From Paramacrobiotus richtersi (lineage: Eukaryota; Tardigrada; Eutardigrada; Parachela; Macrobiotidae), in assembly GCA_034698045.1 (NCBI GenBank), contig JAQGAU010000884.1, positions 1 through 22,951 on the forward strand: a DNA stretch of 22,951 bases, read 5' to 3'. Below are positions 1-11,056 of the stretch, piece by piece. Made by a program: the position numbers and the translations under genes. Every line of letters starts with the position of its first letter. Positions within the stretch are counted from its first letter, which is position 1. The notes below the pieces were generated by a model. It was not told where the DNA came from. It ran no database searches and was given only the letters and a program-made list of their open reading frames with translations.

Positions 1-839
1 AGGTTAAATTTAGTCATTTTAATCAAGTTAAATAAGCGCGTATTTATTCTCAGAATTCTTCAAAATGTTGATATTTCCATTGTGTGACCATTAACATAAT
101 AATCAATCGCTCGCAACTTCTGTGACGTAATGAAACGTGCTACATTGCCTTATTGGAGCAATGCCTTGGCTATGCCCATCGTGTTAGCCTGGCTATTGTA
201 AGAGGTAATGCCGCGGCGGTTTTGAGAACGATGCCTGTACGTTTGTGGAGCGCGGATAGCGAGTTTTATTGTTTTCTATTTGAAACAGCATATTTGGGTA
301 GCTTTTTAATGCGGCCGTGCATACTGCATAGTCTTTTGTCCTACCGTAACTGTGAAGGAAATCATTGGCATCAGGATTTTCACGTTCATTGGCATTGATG
401 CCAACTGACACCCGCACCGGGGCGCAAGCTTCGAACAAAAGGCCTGATGCTGCCTTCGTTCATTTTCATATTTTTTCGAATTAGAAGTTTCAGTACTGTA
501 GTAAAACTTAAAAGCGTAAAACAGTTTATATTCTGTACTTCTGTGTTTATCTGTGAAGTATAAGGTTAACTAGAAACAAATTTCCCTTTTGTCAGATAAA
601 TGGACAATTGATGATCAGTAACATTTGGTTTTGTTGAGACTGTTTAATTAATCGTGCGCCTTTCAAGTTCTGAGTATTTACAGTAATTTACTCGATCTTA
701 GATTGTTAGCTCAGTTAATGTTGTTTGCTTCATAATATTACTGGACCATTTGGTTGGTTGTGGATTTCGATTTTTCATGAGGTATGATTGGAAATAGCGA
801 CAGAAATATACTGCGCTTCGAAGGGACACACAGTCTGCG
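1..839. other. Upstream region without an identified gene
   Basis: I could identify no gene here. Bases 150-460 are richer in G and C than their surroundings and hold two unconvincing ORFs of about 81 codons on opposite strands, neither with a recognisable domain. The rest is AT-rich. An in-frame TAG at 795-797 closes the reading frame upstream of the RAB3GAP2 start at 840, so the region nearest the gene is probably 5' UTR and promoter. No TATA box was convincing. Confidence 0.4.
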
Positions 840-3800
840 ATGTCGAGAACAAGGGGTGCTCCACGCGAAACACTGAAACTCCTGGGCACTGTTGCCGATC
901 TGCCAGCTGTCTGGCATGCGCTGGGATTCAGGGCTGCCTCACCATCTCCAGCTGCCAAATTCCTTTCCAGCCCTTCACGAGGTAAAATAAAACATTAAAT
1001 TCTTCAATATAAACTTCATGTACAAGTGCACAGAAATAAAATACTACAAATATTTTCGTTAGAGTTTGTAAATAATGCGAAATATTTTATTTTAATTTTT
1101 TCCTGGCAAACAAATTGCTAAACATGTTATTTTGCCCCTGTTCCTGTTGCACACTTACTACTGTAATTTAGAGAAAAAATCACACATTGTTTCAGAGAAT
1201 TTATGATTGAATTGTGCTTGTTTTTCAGATCAGTCCCCCCTGAGGGTGCCCCAACAGCAGTCGGACGATGAAGCCACATCCACCGATGAATCCGAGGAGC
1301 AGCGCCGTTTATGGACACAGCATGTGCTGGCGGATATCAGTTGCGATGGGAAATTCTTGATACTGGCGTCACAGAAGGAAATCTCCATCCTCACGTCCAA
1401 ATGGAGAGGGGAACGGTTGGTGTTCAGCAAACTTTGGAATGGGCAGCTTGATGGTTGGTGGCAATTTTCACACCCTTGTCTTTGATTGGTTTTTTTCTAT
1501 AAGATCAGTTAGCGAATATTTTTTTATCCCGTAATTGCCAGTAAGACTTTAAAGAAATTTTAATGGAATTGTGGCAGATTTTCATTGTATATCGCATATT
1601 GTTATCCAGTTTATCTGCGTTAGAGAATACTCCATTCAGTGGTTGTAATGATTTCTTTGGTTTTGGTAATGTAATTATCGGTATTTGATTTTATTTATTT
1701 AATGAAATGTGTAATAAAGAAATTTATGAAATGATTCGTTTATAACAAACAATTGACTTGTTTATTTAGTTTTAGTAATTTAATTGTAGGTATCTAATTT
1801 TATTTATTTAATGGAATTTATAATAAAGGAATTTATAAAATAATTTATTTGTAATAAAAAATTGATTTGTTTATTTAGTTTTTGTAATTTAATTTTGGGT
1901 ATTTAATTTTATTTATTTAGTAAAATTTATAATAAAGAAATCCATGGTAATTTGTACACAATTTCTTGACTAGAAGAATTTGTGAAAAGTGCTCATGAGG
2001 ATTCATATTTATAGATACGGATAGTGAAGTGCTGACATGTTGCATCGCACTGCCGCTGAGCGCCAAGCAGCGCAGTGCGGATCGTCTTCCCGATTGGACC
2101 TGCGTGATTTATGGGTTTAAGAGCGGCTACGTGGCCTTCCACACGGAAACGGGCTACACGGTCCATCGGCAGAAATTCGACACGCATCCCGTCCGCCTGA
2201 TCAAGGTCCATTCGCCGCAGTACACACGCGCTGGTGAAGCTCAAAACGTCCAGGAATTGATCATTCTGTATGAGAACGGAGCGGTCGTGTTCATCAACGG
2301 CCTGCATTTATACTCGTGCCTTCAGGTCCGTAATGAAGAAAAACATTATTTGTACGTTTCGCGGTTTCGGTGAAATTTAAATTTTCAGTTTTGATTTTGT
2401 TTATTTTTAATTTTTAGTATCTGTCTCCATTTTTTCGTATAAAATGGATGTTTCTTCTTTTCTTAATTCTGAATGTTATTGTATCTTTATTTTTTCCATT
2501 TTTGTGTAACATTTTCTCAACTGGAAAATGTCGAGAAATAGATAAAGTCAAAACAAAAATAAAATGAAAGAATAGAATAGAACAGAACAGGGCAAACCGA
2601 AAACAGGCGGTGAAATATAAAGCCGAAATAAATATCAGAAATATTACTGCAGAATCTGAAATATTTCGAGATTTGCATTTAGCACATATTCGTTCCATTT
2701 TGGTAGATCTCAGGCGAAAACGAACAATAGATTTTGGAGTGATTTGCGCTGTGCTGTTTTTTTACTGACATTTTCATTTCTGGATTGTCTTCATGTGGAA
2801 ATCGTATTCGTTATTACCGTAATATAATTAGAATGTAATACTGTATCTCACAGGCGATTATTCTTGTTTTGCTTGTTTTTATAATTGTACTGTCATTAGA
2901 TTCGTTTTTTTGGATGATTTTACTGTCTGCTGTTTGACCATGTCATTTGGATTATTTTCAGAGCTACAAGCTAGCGGCTGCAACCGCCACAGCCAAGGGT
3001 AAAGGTGAAGACGACGATCTGGAGACGAATTCCATTCCCCATGAGAAATTCCAGCTGGACACCAAGCAGGACATTCGCGACGTCATTTCCCTGGGATCCG
3101 TGCGTATCAGCCTGTTTGATCAGCTGTTGAATGCGTCCGTTCTGGGCGGGAGTTCAGCCGCTGTTAAATCACCCCTGCCGACGTTCCGTCGCTTCGTGGC
3201 GGTTGGCTCGAAACCATTCTACGCGAGTTATTTCATCATGGAGGGCGAAACCCCGCTGATTATCGGGCAGATGGCGAAAGATATCGCCTCGAAGATGACC
3301 CAGGCGGTGACGTCGAGGATCAGCGCGACGGCCAGTCGGTTTGGTCTGCAGGTACTGAAAACTTTTGATACTGAAATATTTGATTTTTTTCTGTTTAATT
3401 TTAATTATTCCTCCTAATATTTGAATTTTTTTACGTTTAATTTTAATTATTCCTTCTAATATTTGAAGTTTTTATGTTTAATTTGAATTACTCCTTCTAA
3501 TATTTGAATATGTTATGTTTAATTTTAATTGTTCCTCCTAATATTTGAATATGTCATGTTTAATTTTAATTGTTCCTTCTGATATTTGAATTTTTTATGT
3601 TTAAATTTAATTGTTCTTTCTAATATTTGAATTTTTATGTTTAATTTTAATTATTCATTCTAATATTTGAATTTTTATGTTTAATTTTAATTATTCATTC
3701 TAATATTTGAATTGTTGTATGTTTAATTTCTTTGTGTTTGTAACTGCTTTATTCTAATTCTTTCTAACAAGAACTTTTTTTTTATTTTTCTGATGATTTT

Positions 3801-6800
3801 TTTTGTTGATTTGGTTTCGTAATCGCATTTATGGTCTTTGTCTATTTTATTCTGCTTGAAAATTGAACGGTCGTTTGTTATTGTTTTTATCGTAGCCTTA
3901 TTTTCGTGCATTTGCTCATATTTTAACCGTTCCTAACTTTTAGTTGGGTTGTGTATCTTGGTTACCACATGACGTGTTTCCGTTTATTCCGACGTTTTAT
4001 CGGCGATTTTTATGGTTTAGGGTCTACTGAACCGTGCCATGCCCAGTGCAAAGGAAGCACCCGAGAAAAAGTCGAAATTTATTCCTAAACCCGGAAGGGA
4101 TGTTGAGTCACGGTGTTCCCTGTTTGACGCCCGACGCATCGCCACCAACGTGGTGCTTTCGGATAAATGCCGACTGGCTGCATTGACCGACAATTTTGGA
4201 CGCGTTCTGCTGATGGACTGCTCTTCTGGTGTGGTTATTCGCATGTGGAAGGGATATCGTGCCGCGGAAGTGGCCTGGATAACCGTTGCCGATGCCAAAA
4301 GCTCAGTCGAATCACCGAAGTATGTTTCGTCTGTTATTGGAAAGATAGCGCATTTTTGCTGCTTTATTTGATTTAATAGATTTGTTTTAACAGTAACTGT
4401 TAAAACAAATCTGTTATTTCATTTATGATTTTATTCATTCATAGTTTTTTATGTTTTATTTTTTAGTGAATTTAAACTTTTGTTGTTGTTTTAATTTACT
4501 GTAAATATTAAATGATTACTTCGATAAACTGTTTATCGAAGTATGTGTTTTATTATTTACTGTAAACTGAAACAACAACAAAAGTTTGAATTAAGTAAAA
4601 AATAAGTCATAAAAAACTGTGAACGAATAAAATCAGTAAGAAGTAGCAACAGTTTAAAATTAGTAAAAAATAAAACATAAAACAAAGAAAACTATGAACG
4701 AATAAAATCAGTAGGAAGAAGCAGTCCGCAGAGAAATTAAATTGTTTTATTTGTAATGACTGTCATTCCGGTGTAACTGATTGGTGTACTGATTATTATT
4801 GGTAGTACGTTCTGAATATTAAAATATGGCATGTAATATACGTTGTTTGTCAGTTCTTTTTATTGCACTGTTTTGAACTATCCTCATGTGCTGTTTCTCA
4901 ATTTACCGACACTTCATTTGCATACTACAGATATGTGGAATGTCTGGTGATCTACGCTCCCCGTCGACATTTACTGGAAGTCTGGTCGCCCCTCTCCTTC
5001 CGCCGTCTAATCGCCATCCACGTCAGCCAGGGTCTCCGTCTCCTGCCCGTCGGAACCGGAGCCCTATGCCCGACCTTCGAAGCCTTCCACCGCCCGAGTG
5101 AATGCTACTTCCTCGATCTAACCGGGAACTTATACGTCCTCAACGTCCCCTTCTACCTGACCGAAGAAGGCATCGATGAGGGTAACGCTCAGGATCTGCA
5201 GGTCGTGCAGCAGGTCAAGGAGATGGCGCTGTATGGGAAGAACGTCAGTATTGACAAGGTGTTGGGGTTGTTTGGAGAGATTCAGTCGATTGAGGCCAAG
5301 GATCAGTTGGTGCAGTTCTTGTTGATGGAGGGCATTGGAGGGAAAGAGGACGGCGTGATGCGGGTGCTGGCAGCCGGGGTGGAGGGTGTGTCCAAGAAGA
5401 ATCTGGATGAGAAGGAGAAGAATACGGTGCGGGCGTGGATGGCGAGTTTGCGGGTGTTGGAGTGGTATCGCGGGATGGTGGGTGAATGGATGGAGTATGA
5501 CGACGCGGATTCGACCAGCAGAGGTAAGAATGACATAGATAGACTCGTCAATTCTATACCGAAGCGAAAGGTTTGGTGCCAATCAGACTAGACTGTATGA
5601 GATGACTTTTTTATCTTTATGCAAAACCGTTCTTTGGGTAAGTTTTCTATTTGGCATGCACTAAAGTTTATTGAAAAATTAAGAAGATGATGCTTAGAAA
5701 AGCATCCCATCAAAACCAGTAGTTTTTCCCCGGTTGCGTCGCGGCATCTGCTATACACGGGCGTGGTCCAGTTATTACTAATTATCATCATAGTGCTTGT
5801 GGATCGACCAACGATCAGAAATCGTAGCTCAACAAAAATTACACGTACCTATCCATTGTTATGTCGTTTTAGCGATTGGATTGAATCGGTGCCAGAGATC
5901 ATACTGTTTAGGAGAATACGTTGTAAATATATATAAATCACCAGAAAGGCAAACTGCACGTGATTCGTTAAAATACTGCTGTATATTATGGAACACAAAA
6001 ACGAAACGCCTGTCTGCTGTTCTAATGTCAGGATATTGATGTCGATTATTCTTGTTAGATCTTGAGAGTGATGGGAACGAACAAGATACTCTTTCCGCTT
6101 CGGATGCAACGACCCTGTTCGCATTGATCCGCTCCATCTCGGATTCTAAAGTGTGGAAAGCCGGCGTTCAACATCGAAAGTGGGAGTATGACTGGCGGAC
6201 AATGCTGAATCTCCTGGACCCTCTGCCCAGTGGTGGTCACAATAAGCTCCGTTTTACTGTCAACCCGGATGCCTCGGCTGATGAACGATTATTCCTGGCC
6301 GACACCATATTCCACTTGTTCTTCCTGCAAAAGATGAGCTTGTCGGATTTGATGGAACGAGTGGGAATTCTTAACGAAGACGATTTGAATCTGCTGCTGC
6401 TGGAGTATTGGCTCGTCTTTGCTGGTGATCATTTCGGTGAGATCGATCTTTTCAAGCTCGTGGAGTTGTTAAAAAGAGGTTTTATGTTTGCAGAAATCGA
6501 TATTGACGCATTACACAGTTTGCAGAGACTGTTCGGTAAACTGCTGCATAAGTTGCAGCCAAATGAACTGCGAACGTTCCGCCAGATCATCGAGAATTCA
6601 ACCAAGTTATGCGCCGCCATTACAGCTTGTCTAGCGATTTTATCAGTTGGATTTAAAGTGCTGACTGAGGAAGCGGCAGAAGTGGATGACTGGGAGACCG
6701 TTTGCAGAGAAAAACTGGAATGGGCGCGTTTGTCGCAGCGATTGGAGAGTCTTTTGTCCTTGCAGGTATCTTCTTTCCTATACATTCTGGTAGTGATTTT

Positions 6801-9055
6801 GTTCTTATTTTCGTTGTATTGAAGGCATTTGCATGCCGGTTTGCCTGTTCTGATACGAATGAGAAGCTTCCGGACACCTCCGTGACCTCGTTTCTTCAGC
6901 ATGGAAAGTCGTCAGCGGCGGAGTACTCTTCCGCAGCCGTTGCTTCTGGATTGTTGGATTTGCCTCCGTCGGTGATTCTGAAAGCGTTTTACCATGCTGA
7001 CGTTGAGATGCAGCTCCCTTCCACGGAAGCAGAAGAGAGTAATGATCGGCCGCTGAGGTTCTTGAGGATTTCGGATGTGCCATTGGAGAAGCAAGAGATT
7101 ACCGAAGCGCTCGCGTGTATCAAGAAGGTCTTCCCCAAGAGTCTGACGGCGGATATTCTGCTGGCGAACTGTTCCTGGGAGATGGTTGTGGCCTGGAATA
7201 AACGCCCGGATGATGGACAGATGCTGGAGAAGTCGGTGGAGTACTTGAAAAATGTCGTTTGCTCGGAACTTCAGCACGGTAAGAACCTCTTTCTATTGAA
7301 ACTTACCTACTAATAGTTGTTTTCCGCCTGTCACAGAAACACGAGAGTATCTATTGAATCTCGCTTTCTGGAAGAGTTACTAAATCATCTGGATCATTTG
7401 CATGATCCAACTTTATTTTCGAATAGATCTTGAACTTTGCGAAATAGGACTACGAACCTCGAAACTGGCATAGCTTGACTATTGTGTGTCAGAGATTCCT
7501 GAATGTATGATTGATGAATGTAGATTGTCCAGTGTTGGTAAAATTACCTGAAAACCATGCTATTAGGACAGTTATTCGCGAATCGCGACCCTTTGAGCTT
7601 TCTGCAGAAACCAGATGGACGTTGTATTTGTGCTTTTTTTATCATTTCCCGATTGTAGGTGTGGCAGTGCTGATGTGGAAAACATTTCTACAAGAGCGGA
7701 CCAGTTCCTGCGCGAACCTGTTGGAGAAAGTCGGAAAGGCTCCAAAGGAGCGTCTGTTTTCTCGCGACGTGGGCATGGATGAAGCCGGTGTCGATAGTTT
7801 CCTGCAGCTGACTCATAGCGTATTATCCATAATATTTCAGGTAAAACCTCTGCTTTTGTCGGTTTCTCCTTCTGAAAATCACCATCTTTGTCATTTTTAG
7901 GCAGATTTTGACAACACAACGGTGTCGGTTGCCAACGACGATCTGTGGTTGACCGACAACTCCATCTCAGCCAAAAGCTCGCTGGCCGAACTCGCACTGT
8001 GCCAGCCGATGTCCAATGCCGCTCTGGTCAACCACCACATGATCCTGACCACCGTCCTGCATGCCACCGTGTATTTCAACCTGAAGAGCGTCAAGCCAGT
8101 GAGTTTATTCGATTTCAAAGCCCGCGAAGCGTTCTACAAAGAGTTGACCCAGTTCCCACTGTTATCCGTGGTGGAGGTGGATCAAGCAATCATCCGGGCT
8201 CGGAACCAAGTAAATCAATGTTAAAACTCCGAAACTGTCCGTTGATTGTGATAAATGTTCGTATTGTGTAGTTCTTGATTCGCTGCTTATCGGCACTGGT
8301 CCGGACCGCTGCCGACCACGCTAACCGTCCCGATGTGGCCTGGTTGGAACGGATCCTGGAAGTGGCGCAGTACTTCGGTATATCCGGGGATGATGTGCGT
8401 AGTTTGTATGTGTGTGAGCTGTATGCCCATGGGTTGGATGAATTAGGGGAGGAAGCGTATAGGACGGTCACTGACAAGGGTCCGCTGCTATCGAAACTAT
8501 TATCCTTGGCTGGACAGCGGCTGAAGGCTATACTTAGTAATACTTTATCGCAGTCAGACTATGCCAATTATCTGTCGTCTATGTCGCCGTTCCTGACGAC
8601 CTGGATCAAATCGCTGGTAAGGGACTTGAAGTGTATCTGTTTTTACGTATATCTGTTTGAATCGAAATTCGAAACTTTTGTGTGTAGTTCAGTTAAGCAC
8701 CTTTTTTATACCTTCCTGTGTGATTTGCTTAACAAACGACATACCGATATAACAAAAATGGCCCTTTTGTTGTTTTATGTATGTTTCGGAGCGAAAAGGC
8801 CGGTTTCGCTTGCAACATATGAATTACTTTTTACGTTATCGAATGTAATCGAACCTTGTTCCTTGTTATCGTGTTGAGCATTGAATTATGGGTTTTCTTT
8901 AGGAAGGACGAACTGTGTCAGAAAGCAACGTGGATTGGGATCGTTGTCAGTTGTTATTGAGAAATATCAGCCATGATCTGCGCTCCAATCATCCGGATCA
9001 TAAAGTGTGTAATGAAGCGCTTGAGTGGATGCAGAACCATCGACCACAAAGTTAG
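840..9055 (+). CDS. RAB3GAP2: Rab3 GTPase-activating protein non-catalytic subunit (RAB3GAP2), 12 exons
   Basis: This is the regulatory subunit of Rab3GAP, which partners RAB3GAP1 to stimulate Rab3 GTP hydrolysis and, as known for the complex, acts as a Rab18 exchange factor at ER and vesicle membranes. CDS exons are 840-981, 1229-1453, 2015-2325, 2962-3351, 4021-4319, 4931-5523, 6059-6765, 6825-7278, 7659-7840, 7901-8209, 8272-8616 and 8903-9055. They total 4110 nt, giving 1369 aa against about 1390 in vertebrates, with every junction in phase. Visible family motifs are PDWTCVIYGFKSGYV (about 148-162), TDNFGRVLLMD with VIRMWKGYR (about 412-436), LVIYAPRR (about 461-468), LMWKTFL, VGKAPKERLFSRDVGM, and SVKPVSLFDFKAREAF near the C-terminus. 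The ATG at 840 is the first after an in-frame stop. Exon 1 is supported by phase only, because its residues match the family weakly. The intron 3 donor (GTCCGT at 2326) is weak. Confidence 0.95.
1657..1950. repeat. AT-rich tandem repeat, about 109-bp unit, 2.6 copies, RAB3GAP2 intron 2
   Basis: Equivalent points (GGTAT followed by an AATTTTATTTATTTA-like core) fall at 1680, 1789 and 1898, a constant 109-bp step. The later part of each unit repeats AATAAAG plus AAATTTAT, and TTGTTTATTTAGT. Copies have diverged by substitutions. The array lies wholly within intron 2 (1454-2014). Confidence 0.8.
2326..2961 (+). other. RAB3GAP2 intron 3, no internal feature seen
   Basis: A 636-bp AT-rich intron with an unusual GTCCGT donor and a canonical TTTTCAG acceptor. 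Around 2560-2600 there is an A-rich, low-complexity stretch with short GAATAGAACAG-like repeats. I see no coding exon, and the flanking exons join in phase 0 without missing family sequence. Confidence 0.6.
3393..3720. repeat. Tandem array, about 41-bp unit, 8 copies, RAB3GAP2 intron 4
   Basis: Eight head-to-tail units of 40-43 bp fill half of intron 4 (3352-4020). Each begins GTTTAATTTTAATT, continues with a TCCTTCTAATATTTGAA-like centre and ends in a T-rich spacer. The last two copies are nearly identical, and the earlier ones differ by scattered substitutions and 1-2 bp spacer changes. This is the pattern expected of a minisatellite expanding at one end. Confidence 0.9.
4378..4412. repeat. 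Near-perfect 35-bp palindrome in RAB3GAP2 intron 5
   Basis: Two 17-nt arms, 4378-4394 and 4396-4412, are exact reverse complements separated by a single A. The left arm reads AGATTTGTTTTAACAGT. It lies directly upstream of the larger inverted repeat in the same intron and could be one terminus of the same foldback element. Confidence 0.85.
4428..4720. repeat. Long imperfect inverted repeat (foldback/MITE-like) plus an extra direct copy of one arm, RAB3GAP2 intron 5
   Basis: Bases 4428-4529 pair with 4531-4634 as an imperfect inverted repeat of about 100 nt per arm. The centre is an exact 12-bp stem, ACTTCGATAAAC against GTTTATCGAAGT, with a 1-nt loop. Shared blocks within the arms include AACTTTTGTTGTTGTTTTAA with its complement, and GATTTTATTCATTCATAG with its near-complement. 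A further copy of the right-arm end follows in direct orientation at about 4650-4720. The structure sits in intron 5 (4320-4930). A non-autonomous foldback or MITE-like element is likely. No transposase is present. Confidence 0.75.
5524..6058 (+). other. RAB3GAP2 intron 6, no internal feature seen
   Basis: A 535-bp intron, less AT-rich than introns 2-5 and with several short ORFs on both strands. None has a recognisable domain. Flanking exons join in phase 1 and together cover the family's region without an obvious gap, so I see no hidden exon. It starts GTAAGA and ends TTGTTAG. Confidence 0.5.
7279..7658 (+). other. RAB3GAP2 intron 8, no internal feature seen
   Basis: A 380-bp intron from GTAAGA to a GATTGTAG acceptor. 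The phase-1 join restores glycine in GVAVLMWKTF, matching the family. It contains a small palindromic ATCATCTGGATCATTTGCATGAT-like stretch around 7384-7407 but no exon or element that I can support. Confidence 0.5.
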
Positions 9056-9294
9056 TCCAGTGTCTTCCTGGGTTTCTCGTCTGTGATTCGGGTCTTTCAC
9101 AATGTTGCAAAATTTTAAACAAAAATGTTGTACTGTGGTTTAGTGCTTGGTTGTAATTGTGTTTGAGTGTTATGGGTCAAAACGTTTTTCTAGTTCTGTT
9201 CTTTTACCGTTTCTGGTTTTCTTAGGAAAGTTTAATGAATTTTAATGCTATCAGGTTGAGGAAATTCACATTACCGTTTGCTCCTGCGCAGAGA

Positions 9295-9300
9295 ATAAAA
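9295..9300 (+). terminator. Poly(A) signal AATAAA for RAB3GAP2
   Basis: A canonical AATAAA lies 240 nt after the RAB3GAP2 stop codon (9053-9055), giving a 3' UTR of about 260 nt. The gene on the other strand ends at 9489, so the two transcripts are convergent. The 430 bp between the two stop codons holds no other gene that I can see. Confidence 0.6.
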
Positions 9301-9488
9301 ATGCTGTGTTGACTTCTTGAAAATTATGATACTTTGTGTATAGTCGTATCAAAGGAACTTAATTACTTTTACACTTTGCATTTATACAGTAAAATAGGAA
9401 TTACTGTGGAAGATTCAGGATAGCGAAAACAAACTTTTCAACGAGGCTTCCATCACAAATCCGTACAAAAAACTTAACAGTAGTCGCA

Positions 9489-11056
9489 TTAGCTCCTGTC
9501 AAACACCTTGTACTTTCTCCACGTGACGCATTTACCCTGCCGGAGCAGAATCTGCACCTCATCATCCTCGGGTTCATCCGCCTTTTGCGGCAGTTCTATC
9601 ATGTGGAAATGCTTGCCGACTTTCATTTTGATATACCTCCCGGACGACTGGCACGGATCGGGTATATGATGTTCCATGACTGGCGGGGGTGATCGTCGAC
9701 AAGTAGACTTTGGTGGTGGGCACCATGTGACCTTTCGAGGAGTGGGAGGCGGTGCTCGGCAGGGTGTTCGGGCCTTCCTGGGAGGTGACGGCGGACAACT
9801 CTCCTGGCAGGCGTTCTTCTTAGACACACATGCCGGGTCAGTGGCTTCAAACATATCCTGCCAGATCTTCCTGCCCATTTCCGCGTAGTCGGTCTTTCCA
9901 GGATTTTCTTTTACCGGATTGTGGTGTCGTTTGCTAGGGTATCTGTCTAAAATCAAGCTAATACGATAATCTATTGGAGTAACAGACTCGTTACGGTAAT
10001 AACCTTTGGAACATGAGGAAGATCCAGATGGTGACCTTTCGTCTTTATCCCCAGGTCTGCATGATACGTTACACTGGCCCTTTCGTTTAGGTTTTGGGCA
10101 CGCGCTGTTGGACATGTGTTTTCTCGAGGTATGTTTTCGACAGGAACTGGCTCGGCTGTGAAGAGATCTTCGCCGCTGCGTTCTTGGGCATGGCTCCAGT
10201 ACCAGACTGACCTTTTTGTTTAAGGCATCGATCGCCAGCTCGCACTGGACCTTGTTGTTGCTGTGTCGGTGATGGTGACAGTGCTTGGGATGCTTGTTTG
10301 TTTTGTTGCACTGGAACGAGGTGTGTACAGTGTCCAGCGAGGTATCACATACAGCTGACTTTAGCCGAACTACTTACAGTTTCCTCTTGTGGTAAACGAG
10401 ATGAGGGCTGCATGTTGGCTTCTCGGTGTTTCTTGAAATAGTCACCAACATCCTTTTCTTGAGGGCAAGGTCTGCAGTTTTGGTCATTGTCACTGTGTAT
10501 GTGTTCTGCGCAGTTCGACAATGGTCTTCGGCACTCCTCTGGTTCGATAATCGGCCGCTTTCGTTTGCCACACTGTACACAACAATGCATTATTAGAACA
10601 AACGTAAGGTAGTGCTACTAATACTTGCGCGGACTGTTCACGCTAGATCATACTCTGGTTTACAAAAAGACCGAGGTAATGGTCGCGTTTACAAAAGTTC
10701 ACGAAATCCAAGTAAGTGTACGATGTGTATGGGATGACATGCATGCTAAAGTTGCAGATTTATATACAGGTCTTCAGTACTTGCACTTCTATAAATATAT
10801 TGGCGTGGAAACTTGTATTTCAACCAGAACAATATTACGACACGAAGACTGAAGGAGGGATCAGATGAGACGGACGATAGATACGAAAGTTCTTTGCTTT
10901 TCCTACCTTGGAACAACAGGTTGCTGATCGTTTAATTTTGGCGGTAGGATTTCGGGCTGGCTCGTAAGGTATTGCACTCCTGGAGTGTACTGGCACTCGG
11001 TATTGTCTCCCAAGTTTATCAATATTGTCCAAACAAGGTTCTTCTGCTCTAGCCAT
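9489..11056 (-). CDS. Unrecognised Cys/His/Pro/Lys-rich protein, 3 exons, 388 aa
   Basis: Not recognised. Exons in transcript order are 11056-10907, 10572-10378 and 10310-9489, all joined in phase 0, giving 1167 nt in total. Introns are 334 bp and 67 bp with donors GTAGGA and GTAAGT and acceptors TGTACAG and TTCCAG. The first ATG at 11056 follows an in-frame TAG at 11075-11077. The protein is basic and rich in cysteine. It has scattered C-x-x-C-like pairs in exon 2 (for example CRPCP), a His cluster (HPKHCHHHRH) at the start of exon 3, and a Pro-rich stretch with SPPRK and PTPRK motifs around residues 285-330. No signal peptide or membrane segment is seen. The pattern suggests a disordered, disulphide- or metal-prone structural protein, but no function is assigned. 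Exon 1 is the least certain part. Confidence 0.65.

Noticed and set aside
153-438. Opposed ORFs of about 81 codons in the GC-richer left end
   Set aside because: Neither resembles a known protein, and the plus-strand one lacks an ATG start. The region could be an exon of a neighbouring gene, but this cannot be supported here.
5130-5582. 150-codon minus-strand ORF rich in His and Pro
   Set aside because: Antisense to RAB3GAP2 exon 6, whose coding frame matches the family. The composition is a by-product of that exon's codon use.
6429-6902. 157-codon minus-strand ORF
   Set aside because: Antisense to RAB3GAP2 exons 7 and 8, spanning the short intron between them. No recognisable domain.
7572-7997. 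141-codon minus-strand ORF
   Set aside because: Antisense to RAB3GAP2 exons 9 and 10. No recognisable domain.
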